Assembly: GCA_904419095.1 (NCBI GenBank)
Contig: CAJFQT010000105.1
Location: 1 to 5,124 of the forward strand
DNA: 5,124 nt
Source: an uncultured Clostridia bacterium
GTDB lineage: Bacteria; Bacillota; Clostridia; TANB77; CAG-508
Reading direction: 5' to 3'
The translations under genes and the position numbers were made by a program. The stretch's first letter is position 1. Every line of letters starts with the position of its first letter. Shown in pieces: positions 1 through 4,987 of the stretch. The notes beneath the pieces were generated by a model. The model saw only the letters and a list, made by a program, of their open reading frames with translations, ran no database searches and was not told the origin of the DNA.

Positions 1-851
1 TCGTTTTGCTCTTTTTTCTTCCACCAATTTTCCCAGTCTAAATTATTTTCTTCGCAATATTTCATTGCGGCTGTTACATATCCTAAAACTGCATCTATCC
101 ATACATACATTCTTTTATCTTCAAAACCTTCAACTGGAATTTCAATTCCCCAGTCTAAATTTCTAGTAACTGCTCTATCTTTTAAACCTTCTTTTAAATA
201 TTTATGTGTTTCATTTTGTGAATTTTTTCTCCAATTTTTCTCATTTTGTTTTACATATTCTTCAATTTGTGGTTGTAATTTTGATAATGAAACATATAAA
301 TTTTTATTAGGTTTTGTTGTTGTTTTATTGCCACAGTCTATACATACTGCATTTTTTAAATCTTCTTTTGTTGGAACATATCCACAGTCACATTGATCTC
401 CTTTTGTTTCATTTCCACAGTTCGGACAAATTAATTTTAATTCTCTATCTGCTACAAATTTTTGACAATGTTCACAATAGTTGTCTTCATCTATTTTTTC
501 ATAGATATATCCGTTATCATATATTTTTTTGAAGATTTCTTTTACTTTTTCTTTATGATATTCATCCTCCGTTTCTGTATATAAATTATATGAAAAGTTC
601 ATCTTTTTGAATGCTGTATCAAATTCTTTGTGATATCTTTCTGCTATTTGATTTGGTGTTGTTCCTTCTTTTTTTGCTCTTTCTGTAATTGGTGTTCCAT
701 GGCAGTCTGATCCTGAAACATATATTACTTTATCTCCTATTTGTCTGTGATATCTTGCTAGAATATCCCCTGATATTAATGCTGCAATATGTCCAAGATG
801 TAAAGAACTATTAGCATATGGCCATGCTCCTCCTATAAGTACATATCTCAC
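1..851 (-). CDS. metG: Methionyl-tRNA synthetase, N-terminal part (runs off left edge)
   Basis: Class I aminoacyl-tRNA synthetase that charges tRNA-Met with methionine in the cytoplasm. The start is GTG at 851-849, preceded by AGGAGGG (864-858) at a spacing of 6; no in-frame ATG lies nearby. The frame stays open for 283 codons to the window edge. Visible motifs are AWPYAN (9-14), the HIGH-type HLGH (18-21), GSDCHGTP (47-54), DRAVTRNLDWG (225-235) and YVWIDA (249-254). A cysteine-rich insert carries C126/C129, C142/C145, C154/C156 and C170/C173, enough for two zinc knuckles; the third pair is CxC rather than the usual CxxC. The KMSKS loop and anticodon-binding domain lie outside the window. 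The GGAWPYAN start and double knuckle resemble the MetRS2-type enzymes known in some Bacillota rather than the single-knuckle form; this subtype is an inference from remembered family features. It is divergent from the genes at 1301 onward. Confidence 0.96.
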   Translation of the reverse strand, partial: MRYVLIGGAWPYANSSLHLGHIAALISGDILARYHRQIGDKVIYVSGSDCHGTPITERAKKEGTTPNQIAERYHKEFDTAFKKMNFSYNLYTETEDEYHKEKVKEIFKKIYDNGYIYEKIDEDNYCEHCQKFVADRELKLICPNCGNETKGDQCDCGYVPTKEDLKNAVCIDCGNKTTTKPNKNLYVSLSKLQPQIEEYVKQNEKNWRKNSQNETHKYLKEGLKDRAVTRNLDWGIEIPVEGFEDKRMYVWIDAVLGYVTAAMKYCEENNLDWENWWKKKEQN

Positions 852-931
852 TATTATCCCTCCTAATTTATTTTCATTCTATTTTACTTTATTTTGGTAT
901 TTTTCTCAAGTTTTATGTATTATTCATAGTA

Positions 932-963
932 ATTATAATAACATATTAGCAGTTTAATTTCAA
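932..963 (-). promoter_or_regulatory. Candidate metG promoter
   Basis: On the minus strand, TTGAAA (963-958) is followed after 17 bases by TATTAT (940-935). A TGT triplet sits directly upstream of the -10, as in extended -10 promoters. A perfect TATAAT (937-932) overlaps the same spot but would need a 20-base spacer. Transcription would start near 928 and give a metG leader of roughly 77 bases ending at the AGGAGGG site. This is inference from consensus matching in very A+T-rich DNA, where chance matches are common. Confidence 0.5.
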
Positions 964-1003
964 GGGATTTTGTTTGTTTATTTATTTGTATTCAAATTTC
1001 AAA

Positions 1004-1017
1004 CTATAAATTTATAG
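1004..1017. repeat. 14-base perfect palindrome
   Basis: CTATAAATTTATAG is a perfect inverted repeat with no loop. It lies between the putative metG promoter and the U-tailed hairpin at 1026-1088. It could be a protein-binding site, but A+T-only palindromes arise easily in DNA of this composition, and no known operator is recognised. Confidence 0.35.
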
Positions 1018-1021
1018 ATAT

Positions 1022-1088
1022 AAAAAAGAAAGGTGTTAAAAGGATTTTAATCTTAATATTAACCAAATCCTTATAGTCAACCTTTCTT
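1022..1088 (-). terminator. Long hairpin with U-tract, terminator-like, minus strand
   Basis: The outer arms AAGAAAGGT (1026-1034) and ACCTTTCTT (1080-1088) pair over 9 bases. After an internal loop, AAGGATTT (1040-1047) pairs with AAATCCTT (1065-1072), and a further TTAAT/ATTAA pairing is possible inside. Read on the minus strand, the hairpin ends in CTTTCTTTTTT, an intrinsic-terminator tail; the plus strand lacks such a tail. No gene lies upstream on the minus strand between here and 1300. It would therefore end either a short non-coding transcript or a metG leader started further upstream. It has no T-box sequence (GGUGGUACCGCG type), so T-box attenuation is not supported. Confidence 0.6.
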
Positions 1089-1097
1089 ATCATATGT

Positions 1098-1134
1098 GGA
1101 AAAACCTATATTTAGACTTAAATATAATTTTTCC
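1098..1134 (-). other. Second, A+U-rich hairpin next to the terminator-like hairpin
   Basis: GGAAAAA (1098-1104) pairs with TTTTTCC (1128-1134), and TATATTTA (1107-1114) pairs with TAAATATA (1119-1126) around the 4-base loop GACT. That makes 15 pairs interrupted only by a small CC/A bulge. Only nine bases separate it from the hairpin at 1026-1088. On the minus strand it would form the 5' end of a transcript started from the -10-like TATAAT at 1143-1138. What it does is unknown; it could be an RNA structure or a DNA-level inverted repeat. Confidence 0.5.
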
Positions 1135-1137
1135 TAT

Positions 1138-1143
1138 ATTATA
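1138..1143 (-). promoter_or_regulatory. Perfect -10 box (TATAAT) facing the two hairpins
   Basis: A perfect TATAAT reads on the minus strand at 1143-1138. The sequence 17 bases upstream (TCAAAA, 1166-1161) is a poor -35. If active, transcription would begin near 1132, almost exactly at the base of the hairpin at 1098-1134, and end at the U-tract near 1022, giving an RNA of about 110 bases. This is inference. Confidence 0.3.
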
Positions 1144-1179
1144 AAAAATAAAAGGGGATGTTTTGATTGTTTATATAAT

Positions 1180-1205
1180 ACACAGTTTTTGTGAACAAAT
1201 TGTGT
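1180..1205. repeat. Imperfect inverted repeat, possible operator
   Basis: ACACA at 1180-1184 mirrors TGTGT at 1201-1205. The symmetry continues inward through a G/T mismatch to TTT (1186-1188) opposite AAA (1197-1199). TTGTG also occurs twice in the same orientation (1189-1193 and 1200-1204), 11 bases apart, about one helical turn. It lies about 40 bases upstream of the forward promoter and would suit a regulator site in this divergent region. It does not match Rex or NrdR consensus as I know them. Confidence 0.35.
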
Positions 1206-1247
1206 CTATTTTTTGCAAAGTTTGTAATTATTTTAAATTTTTAATCA

Positions 1248-1275
1248 TTTACTTTTTATTTTTTTATGTTATAAT
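1248..1275 (+). promoter_or_regulatory. Forward promoter for the membrane-protein gene at 1301
   Basis: TTTACT (1248-1253) is followed after 16 bases by a perfect TATAAT (1270-1275). Transcription would start near 1282, leaving a leader of only about 19 bases that contains the GGAG ribosome binding site (1290-1293). It may also drive murT and gatD, since no terminator separates them. Confidence 0.65.
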
Positions 1276-1300
1276 ATACAAAAAGTTTTGGAGATGAAAA

Positions 1301-1819
1301 ATGAAAGTATTATTCAAAAATAGAACAAGATATACAAAAGAGGTGTATGATATTTTTCTTCAATTTCATAATAAAAAATATGGTTCTTCATATATTTTTT
1401 ACACAGCTTTTGTTACATTATTAATATTTTTTTGTTTTGGAATGAATTTAAAATATCATAATTATTCAATTGCAATTTTACTTTTTGTTGCAATGATAAT
1501 TTTCTTATATTGGAGATTTACACATCCGAAAGAAGAAGTAAAGAAAGAATTAAAAACTGATGCTATAGTGCAGGAAAAAGAATTTCAATTTAGATTTTTT
1601 GAAAAAGCAATTGAAATTCTTGATAAAGCTAATGTTTCTAGAGTAAGATATTTTAAAATAAAACACATATATGAAACTGATGATTACTTTTACCTATATA
1701 TCGATAAAAATCATGCTTTTTTATTAGAAAAAAATGGATTTGTAATTGGAAATAGTAGTGATTTTAAAGTTTTTATAAAACATAAATGTCCATTTCGCTT
1801 TAAATCTTATTGTGATTAA
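1301..1819 (+). CDS. Two-TM membrane protein, YcxB-like
   Basis: A 172-residue protein that looks like the YcxB-like family of small Gram-positive membrane proteins, whose function is not established. It has a short basic N-terminus, two hydrophobic segments at about 31-48 and 57-71 ending in a W-R boundary, and a charged linker (76-95). The cytoplasmic-type C-terminal domain (about 96-172) contains the FYLYIDKNHAFLLEKNGFVIG stretch (130-150), typical of the YcxB C-terminal domain in having an aromatic strand followed by a hydrophobic strand and turn. There is no signal peptidase site. The ATG follows GGAG (1290-1293) at a spacing of 7, with a promoter just upstream. It precedes murT by 74 bases on the same strand, so cotranscription is possible. 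Family placement is by pattern recognition only; two-TM topology is better supported than the family name. Confidence 0.75.
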   Translation: MKVLFKNRTRYTKEVYDIFLQFHNKKYGSSYIFYTAFVTLLIFFCFGMNLKYHNYSIAILLFVAMIIFLYWRFTHPKEEVKKELKTDAIVQEKEFQFRFFEKAIEILDKANVSRVRYFKIKHIYETDDYFYLYIDKNHAFLLEKNGFVIGNSSDFKVFIKHKCPFRFKSYCD

Positions 1820-1837
1820 TTTATTTTGAAATATAAT
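1810..1837 (+). promoter_or_regulatory. Candidate internal promoter for murT-gatD
   Basis: TTGTGA (1810-1815) and a perfect TATAAT (1832-1837) are separated by 16 bases, with the -35 overlapping the last codons of the preceding gene. Transcription would begin near 1844, about 50 bases before the murT start. The 1820-1893 gap contains no clear terminator, so readthrough from the upstream gene is equally possible. Confidence 0.4.
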
Positions 1838-1893
1838 TTGCTATTATATTAATTATTCTAAATATATATTTGACTTTACAAAGGAGTTTTATT

Positions 1894-3210
1894 ATGTACA
1901 ATTTTTTGATTATATTATTTACAAAAATTTTAAATAGATTATTAAAGTTATTTCATAAAAATGGTGGAAACATCCTTGGAAAAATTGCTTTGAAACTGAA
2001 TTCTAATATCTTGAAATATTTTAAAGTAAATTGTCCCGTCATAGCCGTAACAGCTACAAATGGTAAAACTTCTACTAATAATTGTATAAGATATACTTTA
2101 AGTCAAGCTGGTTACAAAGTTATTAGTAATTCTGAAGGAAATAACATGAAAACGGGCATTTTATCTACATTGCTTAAAAATTCTTCTTTAACAGGTAAAA
2201 TTAAAGCTGATTTTTTATGTTTTGAAGTTGATGAAAGCTATGTTCCTATTATTTTTAAAGATTTTAGATTAGATACTTTAATTATATTAAATTTCTTTAG
2301 AGACCAATTAGATCGTAATGGTGAAGTCGAAAGTTTAATTTTAAAAATTAATGAGTTTTTAAAAACATATAATAATAATTTAATATTAAATAATGATGAT
2401 CCAAATGTTGCTAGATTAGGCTTGGCAAATCCTAATAATTCAAATGTATACTATTATCATGCAGACGCCTATTCTAATGCAACAAAAGATATGCTAGATG
2501 CTGGTGAAGGTAAATTCTGCCCATTTTGTAAAACTCGTTTGAAATACGAATATTATCAATATTCACACATTGGAAAATTTATTTGTCCTAATTGCAATTT
2601 TGGTGATAATAAAATATATAAAACTGCAACCGAGATTGATTTAGATAAAAAAGTTTTTTATGTTGAAGGAATCCCTTATTATATGCATAATAATAGTATT
2701 TATACTGTTTATAACAATCTTGCAATTATATCTGTGTGTTCTTTATATGAAATAGATGTGGAGATAATTCAAGATTCTCTTAAAAATTTTTCTTTGAATA
2801 ATGGAAGGTTGGAAGAAGTAATAATTAAAGATTCTCCTACAATTATAAATTTAGCTAAAAATCCTACTGGTGCAAATGTAAGTCTTAGATTATTGAATGA
2901 AGATAGCTTAAGTAAAGATTTACTGTTTGTATTGAATGATAATGTTGCAGATGGATTTGATGTTTCTTGGATTTGGGATATTAATTTTGATAAATTGAAA
3001 AATGTTGATAGAATTGTTACTTCAGGTACTAGGGCTTATGATATTGCAATTAGAATAAAAACTTCTGGCTTCAATGAGAATAAAATTTTTGCTATTCCTA
3101 ATTTAGACGATGCTACTAAGAAATTGTATGAGACTAATAATAAAAAGTATGTAATTGCAAATTATACTGCATTACAGCCTACAAGAACAGCTTTATTTAA
3201 ATTGAAGTAA
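1894..3210 (+). CDS. murT: Lipid II isoglutaminyl synthase, Mur-ligase subunit MurT
   Basis: The ATP-using subunit of the MurT-GatD complex, which converts D-glutamate at position 2 of the lipid II stem peptide to D-isoglutamine at the inner face of the membrane. The 438-residue length fits the family. In order it shows a hydrophobic/basic N-terminus, the Mur-ligase P-loop ATNGKTST (54-61), a Mur middle domain with FEVDES (110-115) and NFFRDQLDR (133-141), and an inserted zinc ribbon (C209/C212 and C231/C234). NNGRLE follows (302-307), then a C-terminal DUF1727-type domain with NPTGAN (323-328), DGFDVSWIWD (353-362) and NYTAL (423-427). D356 is the likely partner completing the GatD catalytic triad, by analogy with Asp349 of the staphylococcal protein (inference). 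The P-loop begins with Ala where the canonical Mur motif has Gly (GTNGKT). The ATG at 1894 follows AAGGAG (1881-1886) at a spacing of 7; an upstream TTG at 1870 lies before this site and is not used. Confidence 0.95.
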   Translation: MYNFLIILFTKILNRLLKLFHKNGGNILGKIALKLNSNILKYFKVNCPVIAVTATNGKTSTNNCIRYTLSQAGYKVISNSEGNNMKTGILSTLLKNSSLTGKIKADFLCFEVDESYVPIIFKDFRLDTLIILNFFRDQLDRNGEVESLILKINEFLKTYNNNLILNNDDPNVARLGLANPNNSNVYYYHADAYSNATKDMLDAGEGKFCPFCKTRLKYEYYQYSHIGKFICPNCNFGDNKIYKTATEIDLDKKVFYVEGIPYYMHNNSIYTVYNNLAIISVCSLYEIDVEIIQDSLKNFSLNNGRLEEVIIKDSPTIINLAKNPTGANVSLRLLNEDSLSKDLLFVLNDNVADGFDVSWIWDINFDKLKNVDRIVTSGTRAYDIAIRIKTSGFNENKIFAIPNLDDATKKLYETNNKKYVIANYTALQPTRTALFKLK

Positions 3211-3239
3211 GAATATTTTGAATTTTGAAAATTTGTAAT

Positions 3240-3253
3240 AATCAATTTTGATT
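3240..3253. repeat. Small palindrome in the murT-gatD gap
   Basis: AATCAATTTTGATT pairs AATCAA with TTGATT around a TT centre, within the 87-base gap between murT and gatD. It is A+T-rich and has no U-tract directly after it, so it does not look like a terminator. The rest of the gap holds short direct repeats (TTTTGAA) and, at 3278-3289, a three-codon ATG...TAA reading frame overlapping the gatD ribosome binding site. Significance is doubtful. Confidence 0.25.
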
Positions 3254-3297
3254 AATAGAATTTTAAACACTACTTTTATGAAAGGATAAATTTAATT

Positions 3298-4044
3298 ATG
3301 GAAAAAGGAATTAAGATATTATACTTATACCCAGATATGCTTGAATTATACGGTGATTATGGCAATATACAAGTATTAAAATATCGTTTAGAAAAAAGAA
3401 ATTTTTATTGTATTATAGACAGATATTCTATTGGAGATAATCCTCCTGACTTTTCTAGTTATGACCTTGTTTTTGCTGGAGGTGGTGCTGACCAAGAACA
3501 AAGTATTTTGGCAGATGATTTGATAAAATATAAAGAAAATATAAAAGAAGCTATTCAGAACGGAACTTTTTTTCTATTGATTTGTGGTGCTTATCAATTA
3601 TTTGGGAAATATTATAAAGGTGTTGATGGAAATGTTATTTCTGGTCTTGATATTTTTCCATATTATACAGAGGCAATTGAGGATAGAAAAAAAAGATGTA
3701 TAGGCAATATTGTTCTAAATGTGAAATTAGGTGATATTTCTACAGAAGTTATAGGTTTTGAAAATCACGGTGGACAAACTTTTGATGTCTTTTCTCCTTT
3801 TGGAAATGTTTTATTTGGTAATGGTAATAAGTTTGGCGATTCTAAAGAAGGGTTCTTTTTGGATAATGTTATTGCAACTTATTTGCATGGTCCTTTGCTT
3901 TCTAAGAATCCTGTTTTAACTGATTTTATCTTGAAATATTGTTTGGATAGGAAATATAATAAAGATATTAAATTAGAACCTTTGAATGATAGTTTTGAAG
4001 AACTTTGTAGGAAACAATTGTTGGAAAGATTTAATATTAAATAG
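3298..4044 (+). CDS. gatD: Lipid II isoglutaminyl synthase, glutamine amidotransferase subunit GatD
   Basis: A CobB/CobQ-like class I glutamine amidotransferase of 248 residues that hydrolyses glutamine and passes ammonia to MurT for lipid II amidation. The N-terminus has the family pattern LYPDMLELYGDYGN (10-23), followed by GGGADQEQ (61-68). The nucleophile is C96 in ICGAYQ (95-100), the glutamine-binding arginine is probably R133 in KKRCIGN, and the catalytic histidine is H197 in TYLHGPLL (194-201). These correspond to C94, R128 and H189 of the staphylococcal enzyme by alignment from memory. FENHGGQT (154-161) is also characteristic. The residue after C96-G97 is Ala where CGGYQ is usual. 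The ATG follows AAAGGA (3281-3286) at a somewhat long spacing of 11. The 87-base gap from murT is larger than the close or overlapping arrangement often seen, but no terminator lies in it. A strong terminator follows two bases after the stop. Confidence 0.95.
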   Translation: MEKGIKILYLYPDMLELYGDYGNIQVLKYRLEKRNFYCIIDRYSIGDNPPDFSSYDLVFAGGGADQEQSILADDLIKYKENIKEAIQNGTFFLLICGAYQLFGKYYKGVDGNVISGLDIFPYYTEAIEDRKKRCIGNIVLNVKLGDISTEVIGFENHGGQTFDVFSPFGNVLFGNGNKFGDSKEGFFLDNVIATYLHGPLLSKNPVLTDFILKYCLDRKYNKDIKLEPLNDSFEELCRKQLLERFNIK

Positions 4045-4045
4045 T

Positions 4046-4086
4046 AAAAGAAAAATGTAGAAGTATTACCTCTACATTTTTCTTTT
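4046..4086. terminator. Bidirectional intrinsic terminator between convergent genes
   Basis: AAAAGAAAAATGTAGA (4046-4061) pairs perfectly over 16 bases with TCTACATTTTTCTTTT (4071-4086) around a 9-base loop. The outer part is an A-run on one side and a U-rich run on the other, so each strand reads as a hairpin with a U tail. It starts two bases after the gatD stop and ends seven bases before the stop of the opposing gene at 4094, so it can serve both transcripts. Confidence 0.9.
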
Positions 4087-4093
4087 GAGTCAA

Positions 4094-4474
4094 TTAATTT
4101 TGCTTCATTATCTCATCTCTGTAAAGTTTACAAGCTTTTTCTATAGCTATCGTTTGCTTCTTGCTTTCTTCCAGTTGTTTTATTAACTGGATATGCAATG
4201 AGATTGTTTCTAAAGCTCCCCACTTTGTGAAACATCCTGTTAAGGCATCTTTTGCAACTGCTGCATATTCATCATATTCCTCATTGCCTTTATATTTTCT
4301 TTTTTGAAATCTTTCTTCAACAAAGCAGGCAAATTTTTTTCTGCTAAATCCTTTTGTTGTTGCTAAGAAATTTTGCAAACTTGAATAAATTTGCAAAAAT
4401 TCCTCTAGTTCTGGGATTTTTTCTTCCTTCATGCATTGTTCGATTAACTTATTAATGTTTTTCTTTTGTTCCAT
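4094..4474 (-). CDS. Unrecognised helical protein, 126 residues
   Basis: I do not recognise this protein. It is predicted soluble and nearly all helical, rich in Lys and Glu, with no signal peptide, membrane segment or zinc motif. Three cysteines (C14, C50, C81) are scattered rather than paired. An N-terminal acidic, amphipathic helix region (1-35, with ELEEFLQIYSSLQNFL at 22-37) is followed by a basic patch (FSRKKF, 43-48; FQKRKYKG, 56-63) and a central YDEYAAVAKDALTGCFTKWG segment (67-86), then a long C-terminal helix (87-126). The ATG at 4474 has an excellent AGGAGG (4487-4482) at a spacing of 7, and a near-consensus promoter lies upstream, so it is very likely a real gene. It converges on gatD and shares its terminator. 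Nothing suggests transfer beyond the lack of recognisable relatives. Confidence 0.85.
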   Translation of the reverse strand: MEQKKNINKLIEQCMKEEKIPELEEFLQIYSSLQNFLATTKGFSRKKFACFVEERFQKRKYKGNEEYDEYAAVAKDALTGCFTKWGALETISLHIQLIKQLEESKKQTIAIEKACKLYRDEIMKQN

Positions 4475-4511
4475 TTCTTTTCCTCCTATTTATAGTTATT
4501 TTTATTGTCAC

Positions 4512-4550
4512 GAGTCTTTTTGTAGTAATAGGAATTTTCTGTAATGACTC
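4512..4550 (-). other. Inverted repeat in the leader of the 126-residue gene
   Basis: GAGTC (4512-4516) and GACTC (4546-4550) would bring together almost the whole first half of the roughly 75-base leader that starts near 4551. The stem is only five pairs and the loop is 29 bases, so it may be chance. No known riboswitch motif was recognised. Confidence 0.25.
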
Positions 4551-4557
4551 TATTTAT

Positions 4558-4586
4558 ATTATATCTTAATCTTGGAATTTTTTCAA
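4558..4586 (-). promoter_or_regulatory. Near-consensus promoter for the 126-residue gene
   Basis: On the minus strand TTGAAA (4586-4581) and a perfect TATAAT (4563-4558) are separated by exactly 17 bases. This is the best sigma-A-type promoter in the window. Transcription would start near 4551, about 75 bases before the ATG at 4474. It lies in the gap after the Dabb gene, where no convincing terminator is visible, so the gene may get both its own transcript and readthrough. Confidence 0.75.
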
Positions 4587-4633
4587 GTATTATGGTAACC
4601 TTTTTTGCTAACTTAATACCGAATCTTTGTACT

Positions 4634-4918
4634 TTAAACTTCATAATCAATTGCTTGCCTATCAATTCTAATTGCTTTACATAGGCTAGAAACTTTTACA
4701 TGTTCCGGATGTTTTTTATACTTTTCCAAATCTTCCATTGATTCAAATTCAGAAATCAAAATTGCATCATATTCATTATTTGGATTAATATTAATTCCTG
4801 TTTCCATATATTTTATTTCAGGAATTATTGCTTTTAGACTATTTAAACCTTCTAAAAATTTTTTCATATTTTCTTCTTCATTTTCTTTGAATTTCCACAT
4901 TACAATATGTTTTATCAT
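4634..4918 (-). CDS. Dabb (stress-responsive alpha/beta barrel) domain protein
   Basis: A 94-residue single-domain protein of the Dabb family, which forms dimeric ferredoxin-like alpha/beta barrels. Some relatives act in stress response or as small catalytic or binding proteins; no substrate can be named here. Diagnostic features are the opening MIKHIVMWKF (1-10), YDAILISEFESMEDLEKY (50-67) followed by the HPEHVKV box (70-76), and the closing IDYEV (90-94). Length matches the family. The start at 4918 is preferred because AGAGG (4930-4926) lies 7 bases upstream; an ATG at 4957 would add 13 residues that precede this site and fall in the upstream non-coding gap. It follows rpmE, separated by a terminator. 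No strong promoter is visible in the 69-base gap (a TATATT at 4943-4938 has only a poor -35), so it may depend on readthrough from rpmE. Confidence 0.9.
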   Translation of the reverse strand: MIKHIVMWKFKENEEENMKKFLEGLNSLKAIIPEIKYMETGININPNNEYDAILISEFESMEDLEKYKKHPEHVKVSSLCKAIRIDRQAIDYEV

Positions 4919-4955
4919 TTCTTTACCTCTATTTTTTAATATAACATATAAATAC

Positions 4956-4983
4956 AAAAAAAGTAGCTTATTTTTGCTACCTT
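4956..4983 (-). terminator. Intrinsic terminator after rpmE
   Basis: On the minus strand AAGGTAGC (4983-4976) pairs with GCTACTTT (4967-4960), with one G-U pair and an 8-base A-rich loop, and the hairpin runs straight into a U7 tract (4962-4956). It begins four bases after the rpmE stop codon. The stem core is only five Watson-Crick pairs, so partial readthrough into the Dabb gene is plausible. Confidence 0.8.
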
Positions 4984-4987
4984 CTTT

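Noticed and set aside
314..532. Plus-strand reading frame of 72 codons
   Set aside because: It is antisense to metG. Its Leu/His/Phe-rich product mirrors the cysteine-rich insert on the other strand, and the coding signal of metG over the same bases is unmistakable.
1022..1143. T-box riboswitch for metG
   Set aside because: T-box leaders regulate many synthetase genes, but no GGUGGUACCGCG-like antiterminator sequence is present, and the element is too short for a Stem I plus antiterminator.
1180..1205. Rex or NrdR operator
   Set aside because: The half-sites do not form the symmetric TTGTGAA-N-TTCACAA or ACACAATATATTGTGT-type arrangements as I know them.
1870..1893. TTG start for MurT adding eight residues
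   Set aside because: The AAGGAG site at 1881-1886 lies inside this extension and is ideally placed for the ATG at 1894.
4919..4957. Upstream ATG for the Dabb protein
   Set aside because: AGAGG at 4930-4926 fits the internal ATG at 4918, and the family begins at MIKHIV; the 13 extra residues are not family-like.
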